From contig LN874946.1 of the NCBI GenBank assembly GCA_001282665.1, positions 493,839-557,838 of the forward strand: a DNA stretch of 64,000 nt, given 5' to 3'. Below the pieces are notes generated by a model. The model worked only from the letters and a program-made list of their open reading frames with translations, was not told the DNA's origin and did no database searches. The translations under genes and the position numbers were made by a program. This DNA is from Clostridiales bacterium mt11 (GTDB lineage: Bacteria; Bacillota; Clostridia; Tissierellales; Tepidimicrobiaceae). Below are positions 40,719-49,382 of this stretch, one piece after another; the stretch's first letter is position 1, and every line of letters begins with the position of its first letter.

Positions 40719-42680
40719 GTGAAAATATATATTGCTGAACATGCGGGATACTGTTTTGGCGTAAAAAGAGCAGTTGATACGGCCGTTGAAACCTTAAAAG
40801 ATTCAGACAATATGCCGATCTATTCATTGGGACCACTAATTCATAACTCCCAAGTGGTTGATAAGTTTCAAAGGGAAGGTCTAAAAGTTATAGAGGATAT
40901 CAACGGATTAGACGATGGTAAAATTATCATCAGAGCTCATGGAGTACCTTATAGTTTACAAAAGAAAATAGAAGATAGAAATTTAGAATTAATTGATTGT
41001 ACATGCCCTTTTGTTAAATCCGTTCATAAAAAGGTAGAAGAATATAATGATAGAGGATATAAGATTATAATAATAGGAGACAAAAATCATCCAGAGGTAA
41101 TTGGTATAAATGGTTGGTGTAATAATCAAGGCATTATAGTAAATAATGAGGAAGAAGCAAATAATATTCCTCATTATGACAAGATATGTGTAGTTTCCCA
41201 AACCACAAATCCCTTAGAAAAATTTGAAAAATTATCTAATATAATTATGACCAAGGGAAATGAAGTTAAGGTATTTAATACCATTTGTAATGCAACAAGT
41301 TTAAGGCAAAAAGCTTGTGAAGATTTATCGAAAAAAGTAGATGCAATGATTGTTATTGGTGGCTACCATAGTTCTAATACTAATAAATTGACAGAAATAA
41401 GCAAAAAATATTGTAATAATGTTTATCATGTTGAAATATATAAAGATTTACCTTTACAAGAGCTATCAAAATTTAATACAATAGGAATAACTGCAGGTGC
41501 TTCAACACCTGATTGGATAATTAAGGAGGTTGTTGATACAATGGACAATATTAATAACAATGAAATAATGGAGGCAATAGAAAACTCACTAGTAAGAGTT
41601 CATAGAGGAGATGTAGTAAAGGGCAAGGTAATATATGTAACAGAAAATGAAGTAATGGTAAATATCAATTATAAGTCTGATGGAATAATAAATAGAGAAG
41701 AACTATCCAATGACCCTGATGTTAAACCAAAAGAATTGTTTAAAGAAGGGGATGAGATAGAAGTATATATAGTTAAATTAGATGATGGCGAAGGAAATGT
41801 TGTACTTTCTACAAAAAGATTAGAATCTATCAAAGGATGGGAAGAATTAAATAAAATTTATGAAAATAAAGAAAAGGTAAATTGTAAAGTTCTAACAGAT
41901 GTTAAAGGAGGTTTATCCGTATTAGTTAATGGTATAACAGGATTTATGCCAGCTTCTCAAATCTCTGTAAACTATGTAGACGATTTAAGGGCTTACAAAG
42001 GCAAAATATTAGTTGCTAAACTTATAGACTTTGATTTAGATAAGAAAAGAGTTATTTTATCAAGTAAAGCAGTAGAAAAAGCTGAATTAGAGGAAAAAAG
42101 AGAAAAACTTTGGGATAGTTTAGAAATTGGAGAAACTATTGAGGGAAAAGTTGAAAGATTAACTGACTTTGGAGCTTTTGTTGATATAGGTGGATTAGAT
42201 GGTTTGATCCATATTTCAGATTTATCATGGTCTAGAATAAAGCATCCATCAGAAGTTGTTAATATAGGAGATAAAATTCAAATACAAGTTTTAGATTTTA
42301 ATAAAGGGAAAAACAGAATATCATTAGGATTAAAACAAATCCTACCACAACCATGGGATGTGTTTATTAAAAATAGAAAAATTGGAGATATAGTTACAGG
42401 TAAAGTAGTAAATATATTAGACTTTGGGGCTTTTGTAAGATTAGAAGAAGGTGTTGATGGATTAGTTCATGTATCTCAAATTGCTAAAGAACATATAAAT
42501 AAACCTTCTGACAGACTAAAAAAAGGTGATCAAGTTACTGTAAAAATAATCGATATCAATGAAGATGATAAAAGAATTAGTTTAAGCATGAAAGAACTAG
42601 AAGAAGATGAAGAAAAAGTTGAAGCAATAGAAAATGAAGATATAAACGTTAAAATTGAAGATATTGTAAAAGATAAATAA
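40719..42680 (+). CDS. ispH-rpsA: Fused HMBPP reductase (IspH) and ribosomal protein S1
   Basis: 653 residues. The first 280 are IspH, the last step of the MEP isoprenoid pathway, with cluster-ligating cysteines C12 (GYCFGVKRAV), C96 (DCTCPFVKSV) and one near residue 190 (NTICNATSLRQ). Residues about 297-630 hold four S1 RNA-binding repeats, ending in the VTGKVVNILDFGAFVRLEEGVDGLVHVSQ type block, then an acidic tail. This fusion is known in clostridia, where it serves as the source of both functions. GTG start behind AGGAGGAAAAG. Confidence 0.95.
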   Translation: MKIYIAEHAGYCFGVKRAVDTAVETLKDSDNMPIYSLGPLIHNSQVVDKFQREGLKVIEDINGLDDGKIIIRAHGVPYSLQKKIEDRNLELIDCTCPFVKSVHKKVEEYNDRGYKIIIIGDKNHPEVIGINGWCNNQGIIVNNEEEANNIPHYDKICVVSQTTNPLEKFEKLSNIIMTKGNEVKVFNTICNATSLRQKACEDLSKKVDAMIVIGGYHSSNTNKLTEISKKYCNNVYHVEIYKDLPLQELSKFNTIGITAGASTPDWIIKEVVDTMDNINNNEIMEAIENSLVRVHRGDVVKGKVIYVTENEVMVNINYKSDGIINREELSNDPDVKPKELFKEGDEIEVYIVKLDDGEGNVVLSTKRLESIKGWEELNKIYENKEKVNCKVLTDVKGGLSVLVNGITGFMPASQISVNYVDDLRAYKGKILVAKLIDFDLDKKRVILSSKAVEKAELEEKREKLWDSLEIGETIEGKVERLTDFGAFVDIGGLDGLIHISDLSWSRIKHPSEVVNIGDKIQIQVLDFNKGKNRISLGLKQILPQPWDVFIKNRKIGDIVTGKVVNILDFGAFVRLEEGVDGLVHVSQIAKEHINKPSDRLKKGDQVTVKIIDINEDDKRISLSMKELEEDEEKVEAIENEDINVKIEDIVKDK

Positions 42681-42681
42681 T

Positions 42682-42771
42682 AATGTAAAGGGTTTTGGTG
42701 TATAATTATTTTATTGTTGTATAAAATAATAAATGTGACCTCACAAACTACATCAAGACCCCCTTTACATT
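42682..42771 (+). ncRNA. Candidate structured RNA between rpsA and cheR
   Basis: A three-way-junction-like fold can be drawn. The outer stem 42682-42692 pairs with 42761-42771 (11 bp perfect), continued by 42693-42702 with 42749-42758 after a two-base bulge, including two G-U pairs. Inside lie a 10-bp AT stem (42705-42714 with 42721-42730) and a short TGTG/CACA hairpin (42734-42737 with 42742-42745). A terminator follows. This resembles the aptamer-plus-terminator layout of a riboswitch ahead of cheR, or a structured rpsA 3' end. Family not recognised. Confidence 0.45.
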
Positions 42772-42774
42772 ATT

Positions 42775-42805
42775 TCTGTGACTTTTTAGTCACAGAACTT
42801 TTTTT
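42775..42805 (+). terminator. Terminator upstream of cheR
   Basis: TCTGTGACT (42775-42783) pairs perfectly with AGTCACAGA (42788-42796), followed by ACTTTTTTT. TGTGAC at 42734-42739 can pair instead with GTCACA at 42789-42794, giving a potential antiterminator. It lies about 30 bases before the cheR start codon. Confidence 0.8.
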
Positions 42806-42836
42806 ATAATATCTTAAAATTCTTTAGGGGGTTTTC

Positions 42837-43610
42837 ATGGACAAGTATGATGTATTTAAGAAAAATATTAACAATTTAATCAATATAGATTTAAACTATT
42901 ATAAGGAAAAGCAGATGAAAAGAAGGATTACTTCTCTAATGAATAGAAATGGATTAGATGATTTTGATGAATATTTTTTAGCTTTAAAAGCAGATAAAGA
43001 AATGCTTAATCAGTTTATAAATTATCTTACAATCAACGTTTCAGAATTTTTTAGAAATCCATCTCAATGGCAAATATTAGAAGAGCATATAATACCAACT
43101 TTAATGAATAATAAAGCACCTCTAAAGATATGGAGCTCTGCCTGTTCAACAGGAGAAGAACCTTATTCTTTGGTAATGTTATTAACTAAATTTTATGATT
43201 TGAAAAACATAAAAATAATAGCTTCCGACATCGATGATGGTGCAATGGAAAAAGCAAAGGTAGGACTTTATAGTGAAAAATCCTTAGCTAATTTATCGGA
43301 AGAATTTAAGGGGAAATATTTTGATAAAATCGAAAGCTCCTACAAAATAAAAGATATAATAAAAAATAGAGTAGAATTTAAGAAATTAGACCTTCTTAAG
43401 GATTCATTTCCCCAAAATATGGATTTAATTATCTGTAGAAATGTAATGATATATTTTACCGATGAGGCAAAAGAATTACTATATAATAAATTTCACCAAA
43501 GCTTAAACAAAGATGGAATTTTCTTTGTCGGTAGCACAGAACAAATTATTCTCCCAGAAAGATATGATTTTAGGTCTATTAAAACATTTTTTTATAAAAA
43601 GATAAATTGA
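42837..43610 (+). CDS. cheR: CheR-type protein-glutamate O-methyltransferase
   Basis: 257 residues: an N-terminal helical CheR domain and a SAM domain with SSACSTGEEPYSLVM, ASDIDDGAMEKAK and DLIICRNVMIYF. It methylates glutamate residues on methyl-accepting chemotaxis proteins. No other chemotaxis gene lies in the window, so it is an orphan cheR. The ATG follows GGGGG. A terminator and structured RNA-like segment precede it. Confidence 0.92.
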   Translation: MDKYDVFKKNINNLINIDLNYYKEKQMKRRITSLMNRNGLDDFDEYFLALKADKEMLNQFINYLTINVSEFFRNPSQWQILEEHIIPTLMNNKAPLKIWSSACSTGEEPYSLVMLLTKFYDLKNIKIIASDIDDGAMEKAKVGLYSEKSLANLSEEFKGKYFDKIESSYKIKDIIKNRVEFKKLDLLKDSFPQNMDLIICRNVMIYFTDEAKELLYNKFHQSLNKDGIFFVGSTEQIILPERYDFRSIKTFFYKKIN

Positions 43611-43688
43611 TAAATATGAGTTTCATTTATAATTTAATAACTTTATAAATATACATTTATTATAAAAAACATATAAGGGGGGCTAATA

Positions 43689-44744
43689 TTGGATACTAAG
43701 GAACTTTTAGAAGTATTGAGTAATGGCAATAGTGTATCTGGGCATGAATCTAGATTAAATGATACTATCATATTTGCTTTTGAAAAATATGCAGATGATA
43801 TATCAATAGATAATCTAGGAAATATAACTGCTCTAAAAAAAGGTAAAAATAACGGTTCAAACATTAAGATCATGCTTTCAGGCCATATGGATGAAATAGG
43901 GTTGATGGTCAAATATATTGAGGATAATGGATTTTTAAGATTTACCAGCATAGGAGGTATAGACCCTAGAACCATTATAGGGCAGGAAGTAATAGTACAT
44001 GGAAATAAAGACCTTTTTGGAGTTATTGGTTCAAAACCACCTCATTTACAAGAAGCATCTGAAATCAACAAGGCAATTAAAATGGAAGATATGATAATAG
44101 ATGTAGGATATTCAAAAGAAGAGTTAGAAGATATCCTAACCATAGGAGACACCATTACCATTAAAAGAGATTTTAAGATGCTGCAAGGTAATAGAGTAAC
44201 TGGTAAAGCATTAGATGATAAAGCAGGAATTGTAGCTATGTATGAATGTATTAAGGAATTATCAAAAATAGAACATGACTCAGACATCTATTTTGTATCT
44301 ACTGTACAAGAAGAAGTAGGAATGAGAGGTGCATTTACTAGTACTTATAAGATCAATCCAGATATAGGTATTGCTATAGATGTAGGATTTGGTTCTACTC
44401 CTGAGTTACCTAAGGCTGATACTATAGATATGGGAAAAGGCCCAGGCATAACCATAGGGGGAAATATACATCCTGGATTGAGGGAAAAAATGGTGGAAGT
44501 AGCTAAGGAATATAACATACCTTTCCAATTTGAGATTTCACCTGGACCTACTGGGACCGATGCAAGAGCAATGCAGATTACAAGAGAAGGTATACCTGCT
44601 CTATGTTTATCTATACCTTTAAGATACATGCATACTTCAGTAGAAGTTATAGACATGATGGATATAAAAAATACTGGTAAATTATTAGCATTTTTTATAG
44701 CTTCTATTTCAAATGAAAATTTGGAGGGGTTATTATGTTACTAA
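43689..44744 (+). CDS. M42 family aminopeptidase (copy 1)
   Basis: 351 residues of the FrvX/glutamyl aminopeptidase M42 family: SGHMDEIGLMV (zinc His-Asp), ALDDKAGIVAM, QEEVGMRGAF (catalytic Glu pair), and RYMHTSVEV (zinc His). These dinuclear metallo-aminopeptidases form tetrahedral dodecamers and degrade peptides. Starts at TTG behind GGGGGGC. First of three consecutive homologues; its end overlaps the start of copy 2 by ten bases. Confidence 0.9.
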   Translation: MDTKELLEVLSNGNSVSGHESRLNDTIIFAFEKYADDISIDNLGNITALKKGKNNGSNIKIMLSGHMDEIGLMVKYIEDNGFLRFTSIGGIDPRTIIGQEVIVHGNKDLFGVIGSKPPHLQEASEINKAIKMEDMIIDVGYSKEELEDILTIGDTITIKRDFKMLQGNRVTGKALDDKAGIVAMYECIKELSKIEHDSDIYFVSTVQEEVGMRGAFTSTYKINPDIGIAIDVGFGSTPELPKADTIDMGKGPGITIGGNIHPGLREKMVEVAKEYNIPFQFEISPGPTGTDARAMQITREGIPALCLSIPLRYMHTSVEVIDMMDIKNTGKLLAFFIASISNENLEGLLCY

Positions 44745-45754
44745 AAAAATTAACTGAGGCATCTGGAGTATCTGGTAATGAAAAGGAAGTTAGGGATATA
44801 ATAATTGATGAAATAAAAGACCATGTAGATGATTTAAAGATTGATAAAATAGGTAATATTATAGTTCATAAAAAAGGAAACAACAACTCAAAGAAGCTCA
44901 TGATAACAGCCCATATGGATGAAGTAGGACTGATGATTACTGATATAGATAGTATGGGACTACTTAAGTTTACAACAGTTGGAGGAATAGACAAGAGAAT
45001 TCTCGTATCGAAACCAGTTTTAATAGGTAAAGATAAGATATCAGGAGTTATAGGAGCAAAGCCTATTCATCTACAAAAAAGAGAGGAATGGCAAAGTGCT
45101 TTGAGCATTGACCAACTATATATAGATATTGGTGTAAATACTAAAGAAGAGGCAGAGAAAATTGTATCTATAGGGGATTATGTAGCTTTTGACAGCCAAT
45201 ACATCGAACTTGGTGAAGAACTTGTTAAAGCCAAAGCTTTAGACAACAGGGTAGGCTGTAGCCTATTGATCAAATTAATTAAAGAAATTGAAGATATTGA
45301 TTTTTATGGTGTATTTACCGTTATGGAAGAAGTGGGATTAGTAGGTGCAGGACCAGCTGCTTATGCAGTAGATCCAGATATGAGTATTGTATTAGAGGGT
45401 ACTCTATGTTATGACGTACCAAAGTTAGATGACCATCTAGTGCCAACTTATTTAGGAAGAGGGCCAGCTATATCCTTAGTAGATAGAACGACTTTATTCG
45501 ATGCTGATTTTAGAGAAAAGATTGTAAAAATTGCTGAGGCAAATAATATACCTTATCAATATAGAAAAAGTGCCATGGGTGGAAATGATTCAGGAAAAAT
45601 ACATACTACTAAGGGAGGTTCTATTACAGCTACAATATCTGTACCTTGTAGAAATATTCATTCACCGACATCTGTTATGAGCAAAGATGATTATGAAAAT
45701 ACTTTTAAACTATTAAAAGTTATACTATCTGAATATAAAAAGGAGGAGCTATAG
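44735..45754 (+). CDS. M42 family aminopeptidase (copy 2)
   Basis: 339 residues. Motifs TAHMDEVGLMI, ALDNRVGCS, MEEVGLVGAGP and RNIHSPTSV match the M42 family with all metal and catalytic residues. It differs clearly from its neighbours, so this is an old duplication rather than a recent one. Copies may have divergent peptide specificity or mix in hetero-complexes. Followed by copy 3 after one base. Confidence 0.9.
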   Translation: MLLKKLTEASGVSGNEKEVRDIIIDEIKDHVDDLKIDKIGNIIVHKKGNNNSKKLMITAHMDEVGLMITDIDSMGLLKFTTVGGIDKRILVSKPVLIGKDKISGVIGAKPIHLQKREEWQSALSIDQLYIDIGVNTKEEAEKIVSIGDYVAFDSQYIELGEELVKAKALDNRVGCSLLIKLIKEIEDIDFYGVFTVMEEVGLVGAGPAAYAVDPDMSIVLEGTLCYDVPKLDDHLVPTYLGRGPAISLVDRTTLFDADFREKIVKIAEANNIPYQYRKSAMGGNDSGKIHTTKGGSITATISVPCRNIHSPTSVMSKDDYENTFKLLKVILSEYKKEEL

Positions 45755-45755
45755 T

Positions 45756-46754
45756 ATGAAGCTTAACAGTCAACTTTTAAAAGAATTAGTAGGTATCTAT
45801 GGACCTTCAGGAAATGAAGATAAGATTAGAGGATATATAGAAGAACAAATTAAAGATTATGTTGATGAGATTACTGTAGATAGTTTAGGAAATTTAATTG
45901 CTAGAAAAAAGGGTAATGGAAAGAGAATAATGATTTCAGCCCATATGGATCAAATCGGGCTTATGGTTACAGCTATAGATGATAATGGATTTTTAAGATT
46001 TACTAATATTGGAGGTATATCACCTTTTGTTACGTTGAGTCAGCAGGTTATATTTGAAAATGGTGTTAGAGGTGTAATATCATCTGAACCTACATCAGAT
46101 ATTTCTAAACTTAAATTATCCAATATGTTCATAGACATTGGAGTTAATAATAAAGAAGAGGCAGAAAAGCTTATCAATATAGGAGATGTATGTATTTACA
46201 ATTCGGAGTATGGAGAAAGTAATAATGTAGTATTTACAAGATACTTAGATGATAGAGTAGGATGTTATGTGGCAATAGAAGCTATGAAACAAATCAAAGA
46301 GCCAAAGAATGATTTATATTTTGTTTTTAGCGTACAAGAAGAAGTAGGATTAAGAGGAGCAAAAACTTCTGCTTATACAGTTAATCCAGAAATAGGCATA
46401 GCTTTAGATGTTACTGGCAGTGGAGATACACCAAATGCTAAAACTTTTGCAGTAGCTTTACATAAGGGTGCTGCAATAAAAGTAAAGGATAGTTCAATAC
46501 TAACTCATCCAAAATTACGACAACATATGGTAGAAATAGCTAAAGCAAATAAGATATCTTATCAAATGGAAGTATTAGAATACGGTGGCACAGATGCAGG
46601 TGCTATTCATTTGACTAAGGAAGGAGTGCCTACAGGAGCAATATCAATTCCTACTAGATATATTCATAGTACAATAGAAATGGCATCAAAAAATGATATC
46701 ATGGATTCAGTAAATCTACTAGTAAAATTATTGGAAAGTGAGATTATATTATAA
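45756..46754 (+). CDS. M42 family aminopeptidase (copy 3)
   Basis: 332 residues, beginning MKLNSQLLKELVG with the M42 motifs SAHMDQIGLMV, YLDDRVGCYV, QEEVGLRGAKT and RYIHSTIEM. It is the last gene of the triple operon and is followed by a perfect palindromic terminator. Confidence 0.9.
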   Translation: MKLNSQLLKELVGIYGPSGNEDKIRGYIEEQIKDYVDEITVDSLGNLIARKKGNGKRIMISAHMDQIGLMVTAIDDNGFLRFTNIGGISPFVTLSQQVIFENGVRGVISSEPTSDISKLKLSNMFIDIGVNNKEEAEKLINIGDVCIYNSEYGESNNVVFTRYLDDRVGCYVAIEAMKQIKEPKNDLYFVFSVQEEVGLRGAKTSAYTVNPEIGIALDVTGSGDTPNAKTFAVALHKGAAIKVKDSSILTHPKLRQHMVEIAKANKISYQMEVLEYGGTDAGAIHLTKEGVPTGAISIPTRYIHSTIEMASKNDIMDSVNLLVKLLESEIIL

Positions 46755-46766
46755 TATTGTAAGGAT

Positions 46767-46800
46767 AAAATGGCTGAAATATTTCAGCCATTTTTGTTTT
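46767..46800 (+). terminator. Terminator after the M42 gene triplet
   Basis: A perfect palindrome (AAAATGGCTGAAAT/ATTTCAGCCATTTT, 46767-46794), followed by TG and TTTT. Confidence 0.85.
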
Positions 46801-46828
46801 TTATGAAAATAAAAATCTTTAGATGGTG

Positions 46829-46856
46829 ATATTTGCAGTATTATATCAATATTTGC
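46829..46856 (+). repeat. ATATTTGC direct repeats upstream of the MerR-like gene
   Basis: ATATTTGC occurs at 46829-46836 and 46849-46856, a 20-bp period (about two turns). Similar AATATTGCA boxes occur at 47578-47586 and 47590-47598, downstream of the same gene. They may be operator half-sites of that regulator (inferred). Confidence 0.35.
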
Positions 46857-46939
46857 CATATAAAAGTTTATCATTTAAAAAGGATTTTGGGAAATATTAA
46901 AGAATATTAATATAAGATCGTTTTTAAGGGGGTAAATTT

Positions 46940-47530
46940 ATGTTGGAAGTTGACAGAGAATATACTATATCTGAAGTAGCTGAGTTGACAGGCTACCCTC
47001 CTCATGTGCTTAGATATTATGAAAAGGAATTTGAGCTAGAAATTCCCAGAAATGAAGCAAATCATAGATATTATACCTACCATGAAATTGAGCTATTTCA
47101 GTATATTAAATCTCTCCAAGATAAGGGGTTTAGTAATAAACAGATCAAGTTAATCATAAAGTCTCCTGAACTATTGATAAGTTCCAACGAAGAAACTGCA
47201 TTGACTAGCGTAGTTCCAAAAGAGAATATAGACTCTATAGAATTGGCTAAGGAGATTAGTTTGAATTTACAGGAAGCATTTTTTGAAGATTTAATAAAGG
47301 TACTTGATAGCAAGAGTGAATATAGTAATCAAATGATAGAAGATTTGAAAGAAGAGATTATATCTTTAAGAAATGAAATAAATAGCAAGGAAAGAGATGT
47401 ATTAATATGTGAAAATGCGAAATTAAAGATGAAAATAAAGGAAAAATCTTATGAAGTTGCTGAACTTAAAGAAAAGGTAAAGAAAATGGAAAATAATAAA
47501 GGGTTTTTCCAGAAAATTTTCAAATCCTGA
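46940..47530 (+). CDS. MerR family transcriptional regulator with coiled-coil C-terminus
   Basis: 196 residues. The N-terminal MerR HTH (YTISEVAELTGYPPHVLRYYEKEFEL, HRYYTYHEIELFQYIKSLQDKGFSNKQIK) is intact. The C-terminal half (about 110-190) is a Lys/Glu-rich coiled coil, without Cys-based metal ligands. This resembles RacA-like or DNA-organising MerR proteins more than metal sensors. Preceded by GGGGG; no obvious operon partner. Effector unknown. Confidence 0.8.
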   Translation: MLEVDREYTISEVAELTGYPPHVLRYYEKEFELEIPRNEANHRYYTYHEIELFQYIKSLQDKGFSNKQIKLIIKSPELLISSNEETALTSVVPKENIDSIELAKEISLNLQEAFFEDLIKVLDSKSEYSNQMIEDLKEEIISLRNEINSKERDVLICENAKLKMKIKEKSYEVAELKEKVKKMENNKGFFQKIFKS

Positions 47531-47637
47531 AATGAACAATAATAATTTTATTCTTGCAAATTTTATATTATATAAGGAATATTGCAGGAAATATTGCAAG
47601 TTTATTAGCTTTTGTTTTCAATTATCAGAAAAATCTA

Positions 47638-47666
47638 TTGCATTCCTTTAAATTTCATGATATAAT
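47638..47666 (+). promoter_or_regulatory. Consensus sigma-A promoter of the 48-codon gene
   Basis: TTGCAT (47638-47643) and TATAAT (47661-47666) with 17 bases between, plus a TG one base before the -10. Confidence 0.75.
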
Positions 47667-47698
47667 TTATATAAATAAAGGATAAGGAGTAGATAGTT

Positions 47699-47845
47699 AT
47701 GAAGAGAGATTCTAAAGCAAATCGAGCTAAACGAAAGCATAACTATAAGAAATGCGGAGCAATATCCTGCATAAATAATATCGGCGGTCTATGTAACTGT
47801 GAAAAATGTGAACTTTATGAAAATGTACTGATTCAAGAAGATTAA
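47699..47845 (+). CDS. Small Cys-rich protein (48 residues)
   Basis: A short reading frame starting ATG ten bases after GGAG. It begins MKRDSKANRAKRKHNYKK (strongly basic), then has a compact Cys cluster CGAISC and LCNCEKCEL, five cysteines in 20 residues, and ends in an acidic tail. It may bind zinc or an FeS cluster and nucleic acid. The excellent promoter and the strong shared terminator support it as a real gene. The family is not recognised. Confidence 0.65.
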   Translation: MKRDSKANRAKRKHNYKKCGAISCINNIGGLCNCEKCELYENVLIQED

Positions 47846-47874
47846 TTATCGTTTAAATTTATTAAGGTATATAT

Positions 47875-47917
47875 AAAAAAGAAAGAGCTTTGAAAATTCA
47901 ATAACTCTTTCTTTTTT
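47875..47917. terminator. Bidirectional terminator between convergent genes
   Basis: A perfect 13-bp stem, AAAAAAGAAAGAG (47875-47887) with CTCTTTCTTTTTT (47905-47917). It has A/T-tracts on both sides, so it can serve the small + gene and the minus-strand aminotransferase. Confidence 0.85.
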
Positions 47918-47920
47918 AGG

Positions 47921-49114
47921 CTATATTCTGCCAGGATAAACCTTTAATCCTTCATTTAATATATTCATAGCTTTTTTAAGATCTTCTGCATTTATACAAT
48001 AGGAAATTCTAACTTCATCTTTTCCTAAGCCTTCTGTTGCATAAAATCCTTCTGCAGGTGCCATCATTACCGTTTCATTGTTTACATCGAATTCATTTAA
48101 CATCCAAACTACAAAATCTTCAGCATCTTTAATTGGTAACTTAGCTATTACATAAAAAGCACCGTGAGGTTTTTCACAAACAACCCCTTCCATGTCCTTA
48201 AGAGCATCATATACTACATCCCTTCTTTTCCAATACTCCTGTTTTACTTCTTCAATATAACTATCAGGTACATTGATTAAATTAGCTGCACCGATTTGTT
48301 CAATAGTTGCTACACATAGTCTTCCTTGGGCTAATTTCATCACTTGTTTCATTAAATCTTTATTTCTTGAAGCTATACAGCCAATTCTAGCACCACAAGC
48401 ACTATACCTTTTAGAAATACTATCAGTAAGTATAACCCTATCGCTAATATCATCAAGATGAGCAAAACTCATAAATTCTAACCCATCATAAACAAACTCT
48501 TTGTAAACTTCATCAGCTATAATGAAAAGATTATGTTCTTTAGCAATATCCCTTAACATGTATATTTCATCTTTTGTATATACTGCTCCTGTTGGATTAC
48601 CAGGATTTGCTATTAGAATTGCTTTAGTTTTAGGAGTAATTAGTTTTGTAATTTCCTCTTTCTCTGGTAGGTGGAATCCACATTCGGCTTTAGTAGTAAT
48701 TGGCACTACATTTACGCCTGCCATACTACCAAACCCATTATAGTTAGTATAGAAAGGTTCTGGGATAAGTACTTCGTCTCCATGATCACAAGTTGCAATA
48801 AGTGAAAATATAAGGGCTTCACTACCTCCATTGGTAACTATAATATCATCTTTGTCAAAATAGATATTATGTTTTTCATAATATTTGATTAAACTATCAA
48901 CTAACTCCTTAATACCTTGAGAATGGGCATAGGCTAATACATTCTCTTGAAAGTTCCTAATGGGTTCAAAAAATTCCTTAGGAGTTCTAATATCAGGTTG
49001 ACCGATATTTAAATGATAAACCTTTTTACCTTTCCTTTTAGCTTCATCTGCTACTGGAACTAGCTTTCTAATAGGGGATTCCTGCATAGCTACAATTCTG
49101 TCGGAATATTTCAT
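47921..49114 (-). CDS. Pyridoxal phosphate-dependent aminotransferase (class I/II)
   Basis: 397 residues of the aspartate aminotransferase superfamily: NIGQPDIRTPKEF near the N-terminus, VTNGGSEALIF, NPGNPTGAVYTKDEI, the PLP lysine in SISKRYSACGARIGC (about residue 235), and RISYCINAEDLKKAM at the end. Type I aminotransferases such as AspC or PatA are close. Start codon and GGAGG are on the minus strand. The only substantial gene on that strand in the window. Confidence 0.9.
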   Translation of the reverse strand: MKYSDRIVAMQESPIRKLVPVADEAKRKGKKVYHLNIGQPDIRTPKEFFEPIRNFQENVLAYAHSQGIKELVDSLIKYYEKHNIYFDKDDIIVTNGGSEALIFSLIATCDHGDEVLIPEPFYTNYNGFGSMAGVNVVPITTKAECGFHLPEKEEITKLITPKTKAILIANPGNPTGAVYTKDEIYMLRDIAKEHNLFIIADEVYKEFVYDGLEFMSFAHLDDISDRVILTDSISKRYSACGARIGCIASRNKDLMKQVMKLAQGRLCVATIEQIGAANLINVPDSYIEEVKQEYWKRRDVVYDALKDMEGVVCEKPHGAFYVIAKLPIKDAEDFVVWMLNEFDVNNETVMMAPAEGFYATEGLGKDEVRISYCINAEDLKKAMNILNEGLKVYPGRI

Positions 49115-49317
49115 ACAATGACCTCCTTTAATATAGCTTAATTAATCGAATAGCGTCTAATTTGAAAAAATTTACGCACTATTATTATGATAACATAATT
49201 TTACCATAAAAGGTAGTTATCTATATAAAATTCTATGATTATGTTATTTATTTAACAAGTTTTGTTTTCTAATTAAAAGGTAGGAGGGGTATTAAACTCT
49301 ACTTAAGGAAACGATAA

Positions 49318-49344
49318 ACCTTTTACATCGTTTTTCATATTATA
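49318..49344 (+). promoter_or_regulatory. Sigma-K-like promoter of YVTN gene 1
   Basis: AC (49318-49319), a 16-base spacer, and CATATTATA (49336-49344) matches the sigma-K consensus AC-N16/17-CATAnnnTA. The same arrangement precedes the paralogue. Confidence 0.5.
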
Positions 49345-49376
49345 TTATAGAGATAAACTGTTATATAGAAAGGAGA
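49331..49376 (+). repeat. 45-bp repeat, copy 1 (upstream of YVTN gene 1)
   Basis: About 45 bases (TTTTTCATATT... up to AAAGGAG) match 56117-56161 with a single difference, so both YVTN genes share nearly identical promoter-to-ribosome-site sequence. Confidence 0.75.
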
Positions 49377-49382
49377 TTTAAT

